A DNA stretch of 7,870 nucleotides from Blastocatellia bacterium (GCA_023265235.1 JAHFUF010000209.1:1-7870), one strand, 5' to 3'. Shown: positions 1 to 6,880, counted from the stretch's first letter. The notes: generated by a model from the sequence alone, not told the origin. Translations and numbers: made by a program.

Positions 1-67
1 TAAAACAAATATTTATGAACTTGTTTTGAGAGGTAATAGGGAGTTTTGGCAATTCTAAGTTAGGCAT
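1..67 (-). CDS. Start of a third gene of the sigma/kinase operon (partial)
   Basis: An ATG at 67-65 lies just after the kinase stop codon (72-70), leaving a 2-nt gap. It is preceded by an AAGGAG-type ribosome-binding site that sits inside the last kinase codons, about 7 nt away. The frame stays open to the window edge for 22 codons and begins MPNLELPKLPITSQNKFI. The tight spacing and strong Shine-Dalgarno sequence argue for translational coupling to the kinase, so this is probably the next product of the same operon. The visible part shows no signal peptide and no recognisable domain. Its function cannot be called from this fragment; the start call itself is fairly secure. Confidence 0.6.
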   Translation of the reverse strand, partial: MPNLELPKLPITSQNKFINICF

Positions 68-69
68 AG

Positions 70-3063
70 TTAATCTCCTTTTCTTAAGTGTTCAAAATGA
101 TTCTTGATGTTTGTTATATCCATTTGGTAATTTTTGGTATCTAGAAATGGTATAAATTTGAGGGTTTCCTGAATGTATTTCTCTGATTCATCCATATGGT
201 CTGACTGATAGAGTGCATAGGCATAGACAGATAAAATAAAAGGGTTTTGGTAGTTGGACATATCTGCTGCACGCTTACTTAATTCTAATGCTTGTGTTGT
301 GTTTTGTAGGTCTTTTATAGGAGAGTTTAATAACAGCCAGGCGGTTTCTGAGAGCATTTCAGCCGTAGAAAGTTGTTTCTGGTTTTTAGCTATAACTTCA
401 GATAAAAATTGCTTTGCTTCTTCTTGACGGCTTAATGTAATAAGTATTTGAGCTTTTTTGAGGTATAAAATTGTTAATTTTGATTGAAACAGGAAGTGGT
501 GTGAGTCATAGGAAAGTAGCTGATTGTATATGTCTGCTGATTTTTGATAATTGAGGAGAGCTTTGGCAAATTGTTTTTGAACCTCTAGGTTTTCTCCTAA
601 CTGCATAAAACACTGAGCTAAAACCAATCTTCTAAGTAATGTTGGTGTCTTGTTTGCAAAAAGATTTTCATAATCTTGTATGACTTTTTCATATTGCCTT
701 ACAGCAAGAACAACATTTTTCTTACTTATTGCCGTTGCTATCTGGTAATCTGTTATCCAAATACTATTGGGAAGTTGTTCATTAAAACTATCAATAGCAG
801 CATGTTTTTTATAGATTTCTTGTTGGTACTTATATAGTTTGATTGCCTTTTCTGTCTCTCCAACATAAAGCAATGAAGTCCCAAGTAGTCCTAAACAATC
901 GGCAAGCCGAAACTCAAGCCTTGCATCATAAGGTTTCTCTTTGCTCAAACGCTCAATAATCTCTGTTGACTTTTTTTGGTACTCAACTGCTTTTAAGCGC
1001 AGGTCTTGCGCGCTCGCGGTATCTCCAACTTTTTCGCTAAGAGTATCTGAAATAGCATGCAACATAATTGTGATTCTATAAAAACTTCCTGCTTGATCAA
1101 TCTCTGCATTACTATCTTGATGCTCCTGTAATAGCTGGGATGAGAGTAAATTCATCTTTTGAGTTATTTTGCTTGCTTCGAGTAGATTGCTAGTTTGAAG
1201 AACATTGAACATGCTTCTGTAAATACTGAAGGTAAGTCGTCGATACAGAAAAACTTTTTTGTCAACCTCACCCAACTTTTCAGCAAACAATAACGCTTGT
1301 TTATGAGAAGATATTGCTTCGTCAGCTTTACCTAAGCTGTTTAATATATCTCCCATTCGTTGATGGGCAATACTTAAATTGTATGTTGCTTCGTTATCTT
1401 TAGGTTTTTGTTTGGATACTTTTTGGAAATATTCTAGTGATTTCTCATAGTTTTTTAGTGCTCCATCAGTATCACCAATGTTGGATAAGAATGGTTGTCC
1501 TTGAATATCAGCAACTTTTTGATAGGAAAATGCAAGGTCTTTTTGTAATCCTAAATCGTTTTCAGCATTTTGCTCTTGAGCAGCCAAAAGTTCCAATGCC
1601 CGTTTTACAATTAATTCTCGTGCTGCTGTTGAACCAGGAAGGTTTTTTATTGCGTCGTGGATTTCAAAAACAAAAGAGTTAGCTATTTCACGTATCTCTT
1701 TACTTTTTTGTTCTGCAATCTGTCGTTGCTTATTAGCAATGTGCGTTTGTCGAACAGTCATAGTGATTCCTGTAATCAATATAAAAATGATAAATATTGT
1801 TATTGTTAATGCTTTCCAGTTACGACGAACAAATTTTTCTGTACGGTAGGAGATTGTATCTTCACAAGCAATAACTGGAAGACCTGCAATATATCTTTCA
1901 ATATCGGCTAGGAGTTCAGCAACTGATGAATATCGCCTTGATGGCTCCTTGCGCATCGCCATCAAAATGATGTTGTCTAGATCCCCGGAAAGTTGGCGTT
2001 GAAGACGTGTAATATTTGTTTTTCTATCAGCACTAAGTTTTTCTGGTGAGACATAATCAATTGCAAAGACTTTTAGTTCTGTCTCTAAAAGTTTTACTGC
2101 ATTACTTGGTCGCAAAGGCTCGTCATTACAGATCGATTGAAGTAATTCTTCAGTTGTATTTTCTTTGAGATAAAATGGATATCTTCCAGTAAGTAACAGA
2201 TATAGTAACAAGCCTAGCGAATACACATCTGATAGAGTGGTTACATTTTTCCCTTCTATCTGTTCTGGACTGGCATATGCTGGTGTAAATAGTCGCACTC
2301 CTGTCTGTGTCTGGGAAACAGTTAACGCAAGGCTGTCAACCAGACTGGGTTTGATGACTTTGGCAATTCCAAAATCTAATAACTTGGTTGTACCATCTGC
2401 TGTAACTAAAATATTGCTCGGTTTTAGATCCCTGTGTACTACCAGGTTTTGATGTGCATATTGCACAGTCTTACAGACAGTCCGAAATAAATCTAATCTT
2501 TCAAATATATTTAGTTTGTATGTATCGCAATGAACATCTATTGGCAAACCATTTACATTTTCCATCACAAAGAATGGAAAACCATCTGCTGTTATACCGC
2601 CATCGAGTAGACGTGTAATGTTTGGGTGTTGTAGTGAAGAAAGGATTTGTTGCTCAATACGAAAACGTTTCAGCACAAGCTCTGTGTTTGCGTTGCATAT
2701 CAGGATCTTAATGGCTACTATCGGAGCATGTGAGTTTGATTGATTATATGCTTCATAAACTACACTCATTCCACCCCGGCCAATTTCGTGCGTTAAACAA
2801 TATTCACCAATAACCCTTCCAGCAAATAATGCTAACTGTCTGGAATCTTGAGAAGTAGTTTTAGAACTATTTGATGATGTAGCCAGTAATGCTTTGTCGA
2901 GCACACTTGACTCTTGATGTGCAGCTAGTAGCGACTGCACTTCATTTAACATCACTTGGTCATCTTTACAAGCCAATGCAAGCATTATTGAACGTTTTTC
3001 TGGATCACAATCTAGAGCAGCAAGGAAGAGTTCTGTTAATTGCTGATACCTTTCAGGTGTCAT
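70..3063 (-). CDS. Transmembrane Ser/Thr protein kinase with C-terminal TPR-like region
   Basis: This 997-residue protein is a Hanks-type (PknB-like) kinase. A short N-terminal region (1-60) precedes the kinase domain at about 87-395. The domain shows a glycine loop (GRGGMSVV, 95-102), the ATP lysine in VAIK (K119), a helix-C Glu near 137, the catalytic loop HRDLKPSN (210-217, D212), DFG (230-232) and SPE in place of APE (265-267). All catalytic residues are present, so it should be active. The activation segment is rich in Ser/Thr. One membrane helix (about 418-437) follows a basic stretch (RTEKFVRRNWK), placing the kinase in the cytoplasm and the C-terminal ~560 residues outside. That part is helical with TPR-like repeats, for example around 556-597 and in the last 250 residues, and probably senses a protein or ligand. 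Start: ATG with AAGGA upstream, 21 nt after the sigma-factor stop codon. The sigma factor is the obvious candidate substrate (inference). Confidence 0.93.
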   Translation of the reverse strand: MTPERYQQLTELFLAALDCDPEKRSIMLALACKDDQVMLNEVQSLLAAHQESSVLDKALLATSSNSSKTTSQDSRQLALFAGRVIGEYCLTHEIGRGGMSVVYEAYNQSNSHAPIVAIKILICNANTELVLKRFRIEQQILSSLQHPNITRLLDGGITADGFPFFVMENVNGLPIDVHCDTYKLNIFERLDLFRTVCKTVQYAHQNLVVHRDLKPSNILVTADGTTKLLDFGIAKVIKPSLVDSLALTVSQTQTGVRLFTPAYASPEQIEGKNVTTLSDVYSLGLLLYLLLTGRYPFYLKENTTEELLQSICNDEPLRPSNAVKLLETELKVFAIDYVSPEKLSADRKTNITRLQRQLSGDLDNIILMAMRKEPSRRYSSVAELLADIERYIAGLPVIACEDTISYRTEKFVRRNWKALTITIFIIFILITGITMTVRQTHIANKQRQIAEQKSKEIREIANSFVFEIHDAIKNLPGSTAARELIVKRALELLAAQEQNAENDLGLQKDLAFSYQKVADIQGQPFLSNIGDTDGALKNYEKSLEYFQKVSKQKPKDNEATYNLSIAHQRMGDILNSLGKADEAISSHKQALLFAEKLGEVDKKVFLYRRLTFSIYRSMFNVLQTSNLLEASKITQKMNLLSSQLLQEHQDSNAEIDQAGSFYRITIMLHAISDTLSEKVGDTASAQDLRLKAVEYQKKSTEIIERLSKEKPYDARLEFRLADCLGLLGTSLLYVGETEKAIKLYKYQQEIYKKHAAIDSFNEQLPNSIWITDYQIATAISKKNVVLAVRQYEKVIQDYENLFANKTPTLLRRLVLAQCFMQLGENLEVQKQFAKALLNYQKSADIYNQLLSYDSHHFLFQSKLTILYLKKAQILITLSRQEEAKQFLSEVIAKNQKQLSTAEMLSETAWLLLNSPIKDLQNTTQALELSKRAADMSNYQNPFILSVYAYALYQSDHMDESEKYIQETLKFIPFLDTKNYQMDITNIKNHFEHLRKGD

Positions 3064-3084
3064 TTAAGAATCCTTGGCCTATTA

Positions 3085-3657
3085 TTACTGTTGGCTAGCA
3101 AACTCACGCTGGAGCCAAGCACGCGCCATCATCCATTCCCTGTCTATTGTACGGGTAGAGACTTTAAGCGCTTCAGCAATCTCAGTGTGTGAAAGCCCTG
3201 CAAAAATACGAAGTTCAACAATCTCTTTTTGTCTTGGAGAGAGTATTTCTAAACGGTTAAGTGCATTATCAAGATGAAGGATATCGGTTGAAGAAACTGT
3301 CAATATTGCTTCTAGGCCATCGAGTGAGATTTCTACTGAACCTTTTCCACGCTTTTCAGCTAAACTCTTGCGTGAATGATCAACTAGAATTTGGCGTATT
3401 AGATAGGCTGTTAAGCCAAAAAACTGGGCACGGTTTGTAAATTGAACCTGCTTGACATTGACTAAACGAATATAGGCTTCGTGAACCAGTATAGTAGTCT
3501 GTAATATACCTCGATTATGCTCACGACGCAGGTGGCTTCTAGCAATGTGACGAAGTTCGTCATAGACAATAGGGATAAGTTCATCACGTGCGTGTTCATC
3601 ACCGTTTCCCCAGGCTATAAGCATTTCTGTAACTTTCACAGAATCGGCTATTGACAT
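3085..3657 (-). CDS. ECF-type RNA polymerase sigma factor (TIGR02999-like)
   Basis: This sigma-70 family factor directs RNA polymerase to a dedicated promoter set. With the start at 3657 it is 190 residues, about the usual length for this family. Region 2 spans about 22-95 (YDELRHIARSHLRRE, then LVHEAYIRLV, then NRAQFFGLTAYLIRQILVDH). Region 4 spans about 130-185, with the helix-turn-helix around 155-182 (LSHTEIAEALKVSTRTIDRE). The motifs match the ECF group I know as TIGR02999, often found beside Ser/Thr kinases in Acidobacteriota and Planctomycetota. Longer starts exist at 3765 (ATG) and 3816 (GTG), but the added residues do not look like family sequence. No anti-sigma gene is adjacent; the kinase follows after 21 nt. 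The acidic DAED-type patch of region 2.2 is replaced here by QTTI (53-56), which suggests control by threonine phosphorylation. Confidence 0.9.
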   Translation of the reverse strand: MSIADSVKVTEMLIAWGNGDEHARDELIPIVYDELRHIARSHLRREHNRGILQTTILVHEAYIRLVNVKQVQFTNRAQFFGLTAYLIRQILVDHSRKSLAEKRGKGSVEISLDGLEAILTVSSTDILHLDNALNRLEILSPRQKEIVELRIFAGLSHTEIAEALKVSTRTIDREWMMARAWLQREFASQQ

Positions 3658-3668
3658 AACAGATTGGT

Positions 3669-3677
3669 GCTCCTCTC
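3669..3677 (-). promoter_or_regulatory. Ribosome-binding site that favours the 3657 sigma start
   Basis: Read on the minus strand this is GAGAGGAGC, ending 12 nt before the ATG at 3657. The spacing is slightly long, but it is a better Shine-Dalgarno sequence than those before the ATG at 3765 (ACGGGAA) or the GTG at 3816 (none seen). Together with the family length it supports the 190-residue form. Confidence 0.5.
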
Positions 3678-3744
3678 TATTTGAAACATTATCCCATCTG
3701 TAATGGTTAGAATTTCCGATGATTATGTGGTTTGTTACTATAGC

Positions 3745-3780
3745 TTCTTTCTGAGTATTTGTCATACAGTTCCCGTTCCT
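3745..3780 (-). promoter_or_regulatory. Candidate ECF-type promoter upstream of the sigma gene
   Basis: The minus strand carries two overlapping GGAAC motifs in AGGAACGGGAAC (3780-3769). GGAAC is the classical -35 core of many ECF promoters. About 17 nt after the first motif lies TACTCA, a poor -10 match. If used, transcription would begin downstream of the ATG at 3765, which fits the 3657 start, and would suggest autoregulation. The -10 is weak and it is unknown whether this ECF group uses GGAAC, so the call is tentative. Confidence 0.25.
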
Positions 3781-3860
3781 AGCTGGATAAATTAAGATTA
3801 AGAACAAGAGAGGCACTTTTTCGCTTGTGGTACGTCTTTTCGTGCCGACAAGAAGAAACA

Positions 3861-3900
3861 GATTAAGAGAAGAAAGATTTTGCTTTTTCTTCTCTTAACC
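3861..3900 (-). terminator. Hairpin terminator after the small orphan gene
   Basis: A perfect 13-bp inverted repeat (3863-3875 with 3886-3898, 10-nt loop) begins about 15 nt after the stop codon of the gene at 3914. The minus strand then reads a pyrimidine-rich CTGTTTCTTCTTG, an imperfect T tract. It probably separates the orphan gene from the sigma/kinase operon. The stem is A/G-rich on one arm rather than GC-rich, so its strength is uncertain. Confidence 0.6.
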
Positions 3901-3913
3901 CGCACAAAGAATC

Positions 3914-4336
3914 CTAGCCCTTCCATGCCCCAGTGACTATGTTTGAGTTACTTGGTGGTGGAAGTGTTGGTACTACAGGCGCGTTAGCAGCATATGTGAG
4001 GGTGACTCGCGCAAATACTTCATCTACTTGCTCTGCACCAGTTGCCTCAAAACCTGAATCCTCATTCATGTTAGACTTGAGTACATTCCTATTTCTATCA
4101 CGTACAACACTGATAGTCGCAGCATTCACTGCAAAAATTTGTACTGGGAAAGCTGCAACAACTATGTCGCTCAAAATTCCGGGATCATCCCCTATTGCTT
4201 GAATGCTCTCCTGAAACACTGTTCCTGCAAGTTTCTCGATTAGACTTGGAGTTAGGGTGTAACTAACTTTTAAGTTTACTGTTGTAGCATTGACGTTCGT
4301 CACTATTAACGACGCTGGAACTGTTATAGTAGCCAT
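3914..4336 (-). CDS. Small orphan beta-rich protein with Pro-rich C-terminus
   Basis: I do not recognise this 140-residue protein. The start at 4336 is chosen because AAGGAG lies 7 nt upstream; an in-frame ATG at 4384 would add a basic, non-family-like leader without a ribosome-binding site. The sequence is rich in Thr, Val, Ala and Asn, has no cysteine, and alternates like beta strands at both ends (ATITVPASLIVTNVNATTV near the start, FARVTLTYAANAPVV near 108-122). A more helical, acidic middle contains SLIEKLAGTVFQESIQAIGDD. The tail is a PTLPPPSNSN linker followed by IVTGAWKG. There is no signal peptide or membrane helix, so it appears cytoplasmic or exported by a non-Sec route. It is monocistronic: a hairpin follows it and a ~120-bp repeat lies about 145 bp upstream, as for the neighbouring orphan gene. 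A structural or binding role is possible but unproven. Confidence 0.75.
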   Translation of the reverse strand: MATITVPASLIVTNVNATTVNLKVSYTLTPSLIEKLAGTVFQESIQAIGDDPGILSDIVVAAFPVQIFAVNAATISVVRDRNRNVLKSNMNEDSGFEATGAEQVDEVFARVTLTYAANAPVVPTLPPPSNSNIVTGAWKG

Positions 4337-4480
4337 TTTATTTCTCCTTTTATACTGATAAATTAATGGCCATAGACAAATCAATGTACTATGGTCAGAT
4401 GCTTTTACAGGACGTTAAGATTTTATTGATTGTTTTAGAATCAATAGTTTACAAAGTAAATCCCATGCTATATATATTTT

Positions 4481-4600
4481 TTTCAATCGAACTTTTTTGC
4501 GAATTGAGGGGTTATTTTTTCTTCATTTCGCTCTACACTTTCTAGAAGCGCAAAAGCAAGCGAAACTACGACATGCTTTTTCTAGTTTCTAACGGATTTT
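4481..4600 (-). repeat. ~120-bp repeat, copy A (upstream of the small orphan gene)
   Basis: This block recurs in the same orientation at 5876-5994. The core 4521-4593 matches 5916-5987 at 69 of 72 aligned positions, with three substitutions and one extra T in copy A. The flank 4481-4520 is clearly related but more diverged. The block ends about 145 bp before the ATG at 4336. It has no clear terminal inverted repeats and no target-site duplication that I can see. It may be a shared regulatory block, a dispersed genomic repeat, or the end of a duplicated gene. Confidence 0.85.
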
Positions 4601-4738
4601 GCTACAGAAATAGAATCTTATAATCAAGACAGCTATCAACGAGCACTCAAAGCAGATGAGGCTATACGTATTAATATAGGTGAACACACTGAGAGTAAGA
4701 GAAAAGAAAGAGAAATTGAGCTAAGAAAGGCTAGTTAA
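4586..4738 (+). pseudogene. Decayed 3' end of an unidentified gene
   Basis: After a TAG at 4583-4585, a plus-strand frame is open for 50 codons to the TAA at 4736-4738, with no usable start codon. Its translation looks like a real protein tail: ATEIESYNQDSYQRALKADE, then a highly charged ESKRKEREIELRKA end. Removing the one T by which copy A exceeds copy B at 4586-4588 joins this frame to the KRKSKRNYDMLFLV frame of the repeat core. The charged helical tail recalls the C-termini of Rpn/PD-(D/E)XK transposase-like nucleases, but that resemblance is from memory and weak. It is also the only plausible coding stretch on the plus strand in this window. Confidence 0.35.
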
Positions 4739-4821
4739 TCAGATTGACCAGCAGTGTTAATGACTTTGATGAGCAAAAAAGCGGTTAGCCTTAACAAAAA
4801 TTGGAGCGGGCAAAAAGAAGA

Positions 4822-4855
4822 CCCATAATCATACTATCATTAGTATGATTATGGG
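4822..4855 (-). terminator. Strong hairpin terminator after the Trp-rich orphan gene
   Basis: A perfect 15-bp inverted repeat (4822-4836 with 4841-4855) encloses a 4-nt loop. It starts 22 nt past the stop codon of the gene at 4878. On the minus strand it is followed by TCTTCTTTTT, a good U tract for intrinsic termination. The plus-strand side has only a weak T run, so leftward termination is the main role. Confidence 0.85.
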
Positions 4856-4877
4856 GTTTAGCTAGATTAGTTTTTCG

Positions 4878-5672
4878 TTATAGTGCTGGTATAGCTGCCA
4901 AACGCCACTTAAGAGAAGGTAAATATGTGTTTTTAATGTAACCATCTCGATCCCAAGTTCCCTGAACTAGAGCCACGACCGGATCATACCATTGGGCAAA
5001 GTTTGGGTTGGTTCCAAAAACATAGCGGAATTCAACTACACCTGATTTGCCTCCACCACTTACACTACGCCGGAAGGGGAGTTGGCGACCACCATGTCCA
5101 TCATCAACATACATAGCGATAATGGAGTGTTCTGAATAAATGGAACCTTGAAGATTCCCCCAGCCATTTACAGCAAGGCGATCTATATCCTGAGGAGCAG
5201 TATAATCACTATTCCCTGCACCTGCGATATTTGACCATTTGTTTGAAGCAATAGTCTTCCATCCTAATGATTTGGCATTATTTACTACTGATACCTTATA
5301 GAAGACTACAATATTGCCAACTACAAAATCATCAGTACCTGGTTGCCTAAAGATTTGAATTGTATTAGCACCTGTGTTGAGATTGGTTGTATCATCTCTG
5401 ATCATCCATACTTCCCAGGCACCTGACACGCCAACATTATTGATAGGTGCATTTATTCCATTGCCGTTTAACTTGACTAAGGGTGTCGAATTCCCATAAC
5501 GCAACAATTCTATAAAAAACAGAGGGCGTTCACTATTGACTACTGTTCCGCCAATATTGAATGTCATAAGCGATGACTGATCACCAACAAAGGGTGCATC
5601 TGTCACAATGTCACCAGAGTTATCACCAAGATGTTGCCAACATTTAATTTGCGTAAATTCAGTCTTATCCAT
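4878..5672 (-). CDS. Trp-rich orphan protein, probably beta-sandwich or lectin-like
   Basis: I do not recognise this 264-residue protein. The ATG at 5672 is well placed behind an AAGGAG sequence (ATAAGGAGTCCTT-ATG). There is no signal peptide or membrane helix. It contains nine tryptophans (12, 86, 89, 138, 146, 171, 228, 240, 256), many glycines and asparagines, and a single cysteine (11). Residues about 45-130 alternate like a beta sandwich (PLFFIELLRYGNSTPLVKLNG, then GANTIQIF and DDFVVGNIVVFYKV), resembling galactose-binding or carbohydrate-binding folds in general character. The second half carries GWGNLQGSIYSEHSIIAMYV, DDGHGG and a C-terminal KWRLAAIPAL. Surface tryptophans would suit sugar binding, but this is inference. 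It is a single-gene unit with its own terminator and a copy of the ~120-bp repeat about 200 bp upstream, an arrangement shared with the small orphan gene next door. Confidence 0.8.
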   Translation of the reverse strand: MDKTEFTQIKCWQHLGDNSGDIVTDAPFVGDQSSLMTFNIGGTVVNSERPLFFIELLRYGNSTPLVKLNGNGINAPINNVGVSGAWEVWMIRDDTTNLNTGANTIQIFRQPGTDDFVVGNIVVFYKVSVVNNAKSLGWKTIASNKWSNIAGAGNSDYTAPQDIDRLAVNGWGNLQGSIYSEHSIIAMYVDDGHGGRQLPFRRSVSGGGKSGVVEFRYVFGTNPNFAQWYDPVVALVQGTWDRDGYIKNTYLPSLKWRLAAIPAL

Positions 5673-6046
5673 AAGGACTCCTTATTATATAAATTAATTG
5701 TAAGGTTGAAAAGATAGATAACTCTTTGTATAATCATAGGTTATAGGAAAAACTAGGAGAAACAGAAACTAGAAAATACTAAAGAGTAATAGTTGTAAAT
5801 TGCAACCCTAACGGTTAAGAGAAGATTCAATCATTGCTATCTAATGTTATTAGTGGTTAAAGTGCTTTTTGTATATTTCAACCGAATTTTTTTGCTAATT
5901 AGAAGGGTTGTTTTTCTTCATTTCGCTCTACACTTTCTAGAAGCGTAAAAGCAAGAGAAACTACGACATGCTTTTTCTGGTTCTAACAAATTTTCTATGT
6001 CAAAGTAGGAAATAATTTTTAAAAAGAAGCGGAAACTACTTAAAAC
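5673..6046. other. 374-bp gap upstream of the Trp-rich orphan gene
   Basis: The gap holds the leader of the orphan gene (5673-5875), repeat copy B and a short AT-rich run-out after the AraC-type gene. I see no open frame worth calling and no clear hairpin after the AraC gene. Minus-strand -10-like stretches occur in the leader (for example GATTATAC near 5730), but none has a convincing partner -35. Confidence 0.45.
5876..5994 (-). repeat. ~120-bp repeat, copy B (upstream of the Trp-rich orphan gene)
   Basis: This is the second copy of the block at 4481-4600, in direct orientation and offset by 1,394-1,395 bp. The block ends about 200 bp before the ATG at 5672. Similarity fades just after the shared ATTTT (5990-5994), so the plus-strand reading frame that continues beyond copy A is absent here. 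The core has TAG stops in common with copy A, so neither copy encodes an intact protein. Confidence 0.85.
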
Positions 6047-6880
6047 TCAAACCTGTGTTCTTTCCCTATACTTAGCGGGGGTTAAGCCTGTAAAGGTGCG
6101 AAACACCTTTGTAAAATGGCTTTGGCTAGAATAACCAACTGCTAGACTAATATTTACCATAGATTCATCTGTCTCTATAAGTAGCCTTTTTGCTTGTTCA
6201 ACACGCACTGCTATTAAGTAGTTATTAGGAGTCAGACCTGTTAGTTTTTTAAACAAGTGAGCAAAATGATATTCGCTTAGGAAGGCTGCTTGGGCTATTT
6301 CTGATAACCCTAATTCTTGGCTATAGTGAGAGTGAATATATTCAATGGCACGACGCAAGCGACGATCTACTATGCCTACACGGGAAAGTTCTAGCTGCGG
6401 GTTGCGACGGACTCTTAACCAATTGCGTAATAGCTCTACTGTAAATTGAATTGTTAGTGAGTCTAGAACTAATTGATAGCCTATTGACCTATTAATAGCT
6501 TCATAAATTAATTTTTGGCAAAGATAACCTAGTTGCTCGGCTTTAGCTATTTGCTCTAAAAAAAAGATTTCTCCTAAACGCCAATCTAACCCTAGCTTTA
6601 TTGCTATTTCATTAATTAACTCTGGTTTTATTTTTATGCTAAATAAATTACCTATAGCACTTTGAATCAAATAACACTTTGTAGGAGAAATAAAAATAAA
6701 CTGTGTAGCTTGAACTAGTTGAGGCTTATCACCAAAAGATATTTCTAATGAGCCTGTTACTAGATAATAGACTGTATAGTGAAAAGATATTTGCTCAATG
6801 GTAGGTTCGTTAGTTAAATCACTGTAGGAAAGAAGGTAGTTAGGTTGATGGATTTGCCACTGATTTTGTTTTGCTTCCAT
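6047..6880 (-). CDS. AraC-family transcriptional regulator
   Basis: This 277-residue protein has the usual AraC/XylS layout. A ligand-sensing cupin-like N-terminal domain covers about 25-90 (YTVYYLVTGSLEISFGDKP, then FIFISPTKCYLI). A helical linker follows, and the two-helix-turn-helix DNA-binding domain covers about 171-275. The first HTH is near 192-215 (LSEIAQAAFLSEYHFAHLFK), the second near 241-265, and the family signature GYSSQSHFTKVFRTFTGLTPAKYR closes the domain. It probably activates one or a few promoters in response to a small molecule, which cannot be named from sequence. No good Shine-Dalgarno precedes the ATG at 6880. A hairpin separates it from the upstream membrane-protein gene, so it may have its own weak promoter. 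Its targets are unknown; the Trp-rich orphan gene is the next gene downstream. Confidence 0.93.
   Translation of the reverse strand: MEAKQNQWQIHQPNYLLSYSDLTNEPTIEQISFHYTVYYLVTGSLEISFGDKPQLVQATQFIFISPTKCYLIQSAIGNLFSIKIKPELINEIAIKLGLDWRLGEIFFLEQIAKAEQLGYLCQKLIYEAINRSIGYQLVLDSLTIQFTVELLRNWLRVRRNPQLELSRVGIVDRRLRRAIEYIHSHYSQELGLSEIAQAAFLSEYHFAHLFKKLTGLTPNNYLIAVRVEQAKRLLIETDESMVNISLAVGYSSQSHFTKVFRTFTGLTPAKYRERTQV

Larger units (their letters stand above)
4337..4877. other. 541-bp gap between the two orphan genes
   Basis: This AT-rich stretch holds, from left to right, the leader of the small orphan gene, repeat copy A, a decayed plus-strand reading frame, about 80 bases in which I see nothing, and the terminator of the larger orphan gene. 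Just beyond copy A in the direction of the small gene, the minus strand has a TATATATA run (around 4470-4477) that could serve as a -10 region, but I see no matching -35 and do not call a promoter. Confidence 0.5.

Noticed and set aside
3658..3816. Longer sigma-factor N-terminus starting at GTG 3816 or ATG 3765
   Set aside because: The extra 36-53 residues do not resemble the family, the GTG has no ribosome-binding site, and the 3657 start gives the usual length with a GAGGAG sequence upstream.
4337..4384. Extra 16 N-terminal residues on the small orphan protein
   Set aside because: No ribosome-binding site precedes 4384, whereas AAGGAG lies 7 nt before the ATG at 4336; the extension spans that site itself.
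4822..4855. Riboswitch or operator at the perfect 15-bp palindrome
   Set aside because: Its position 22 nt after a stop codon and the following TCTTCTTTTT fit an intrinsic terminator better.
5813..5825. 13-nt match (GGTTAAGAGAAGA) between the Trp-rich gene's leader and one arm of the hairpin at 3861-3900
   Set aside because: It is short, purine-rich and in AT-rich DNA, with no paired arm at 5813; chance is a sufficient explanation.
4481..5994. A composite transposon or insertion sequence bounded by the two repeats
   Set aside because: The copies are short and direct, with no terminal inverted repeats or target duplication visible, and the gene between them is not a transposase.
4337..6046. 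GGAAC-type ECF promoters upstream of the two orphan genes
   Set aside because: I looked for GGAAC on the minus strand in both leaders and repeat blocks and found none, so there is no sequence evidence that they belong to a GGAAC-type regulon.
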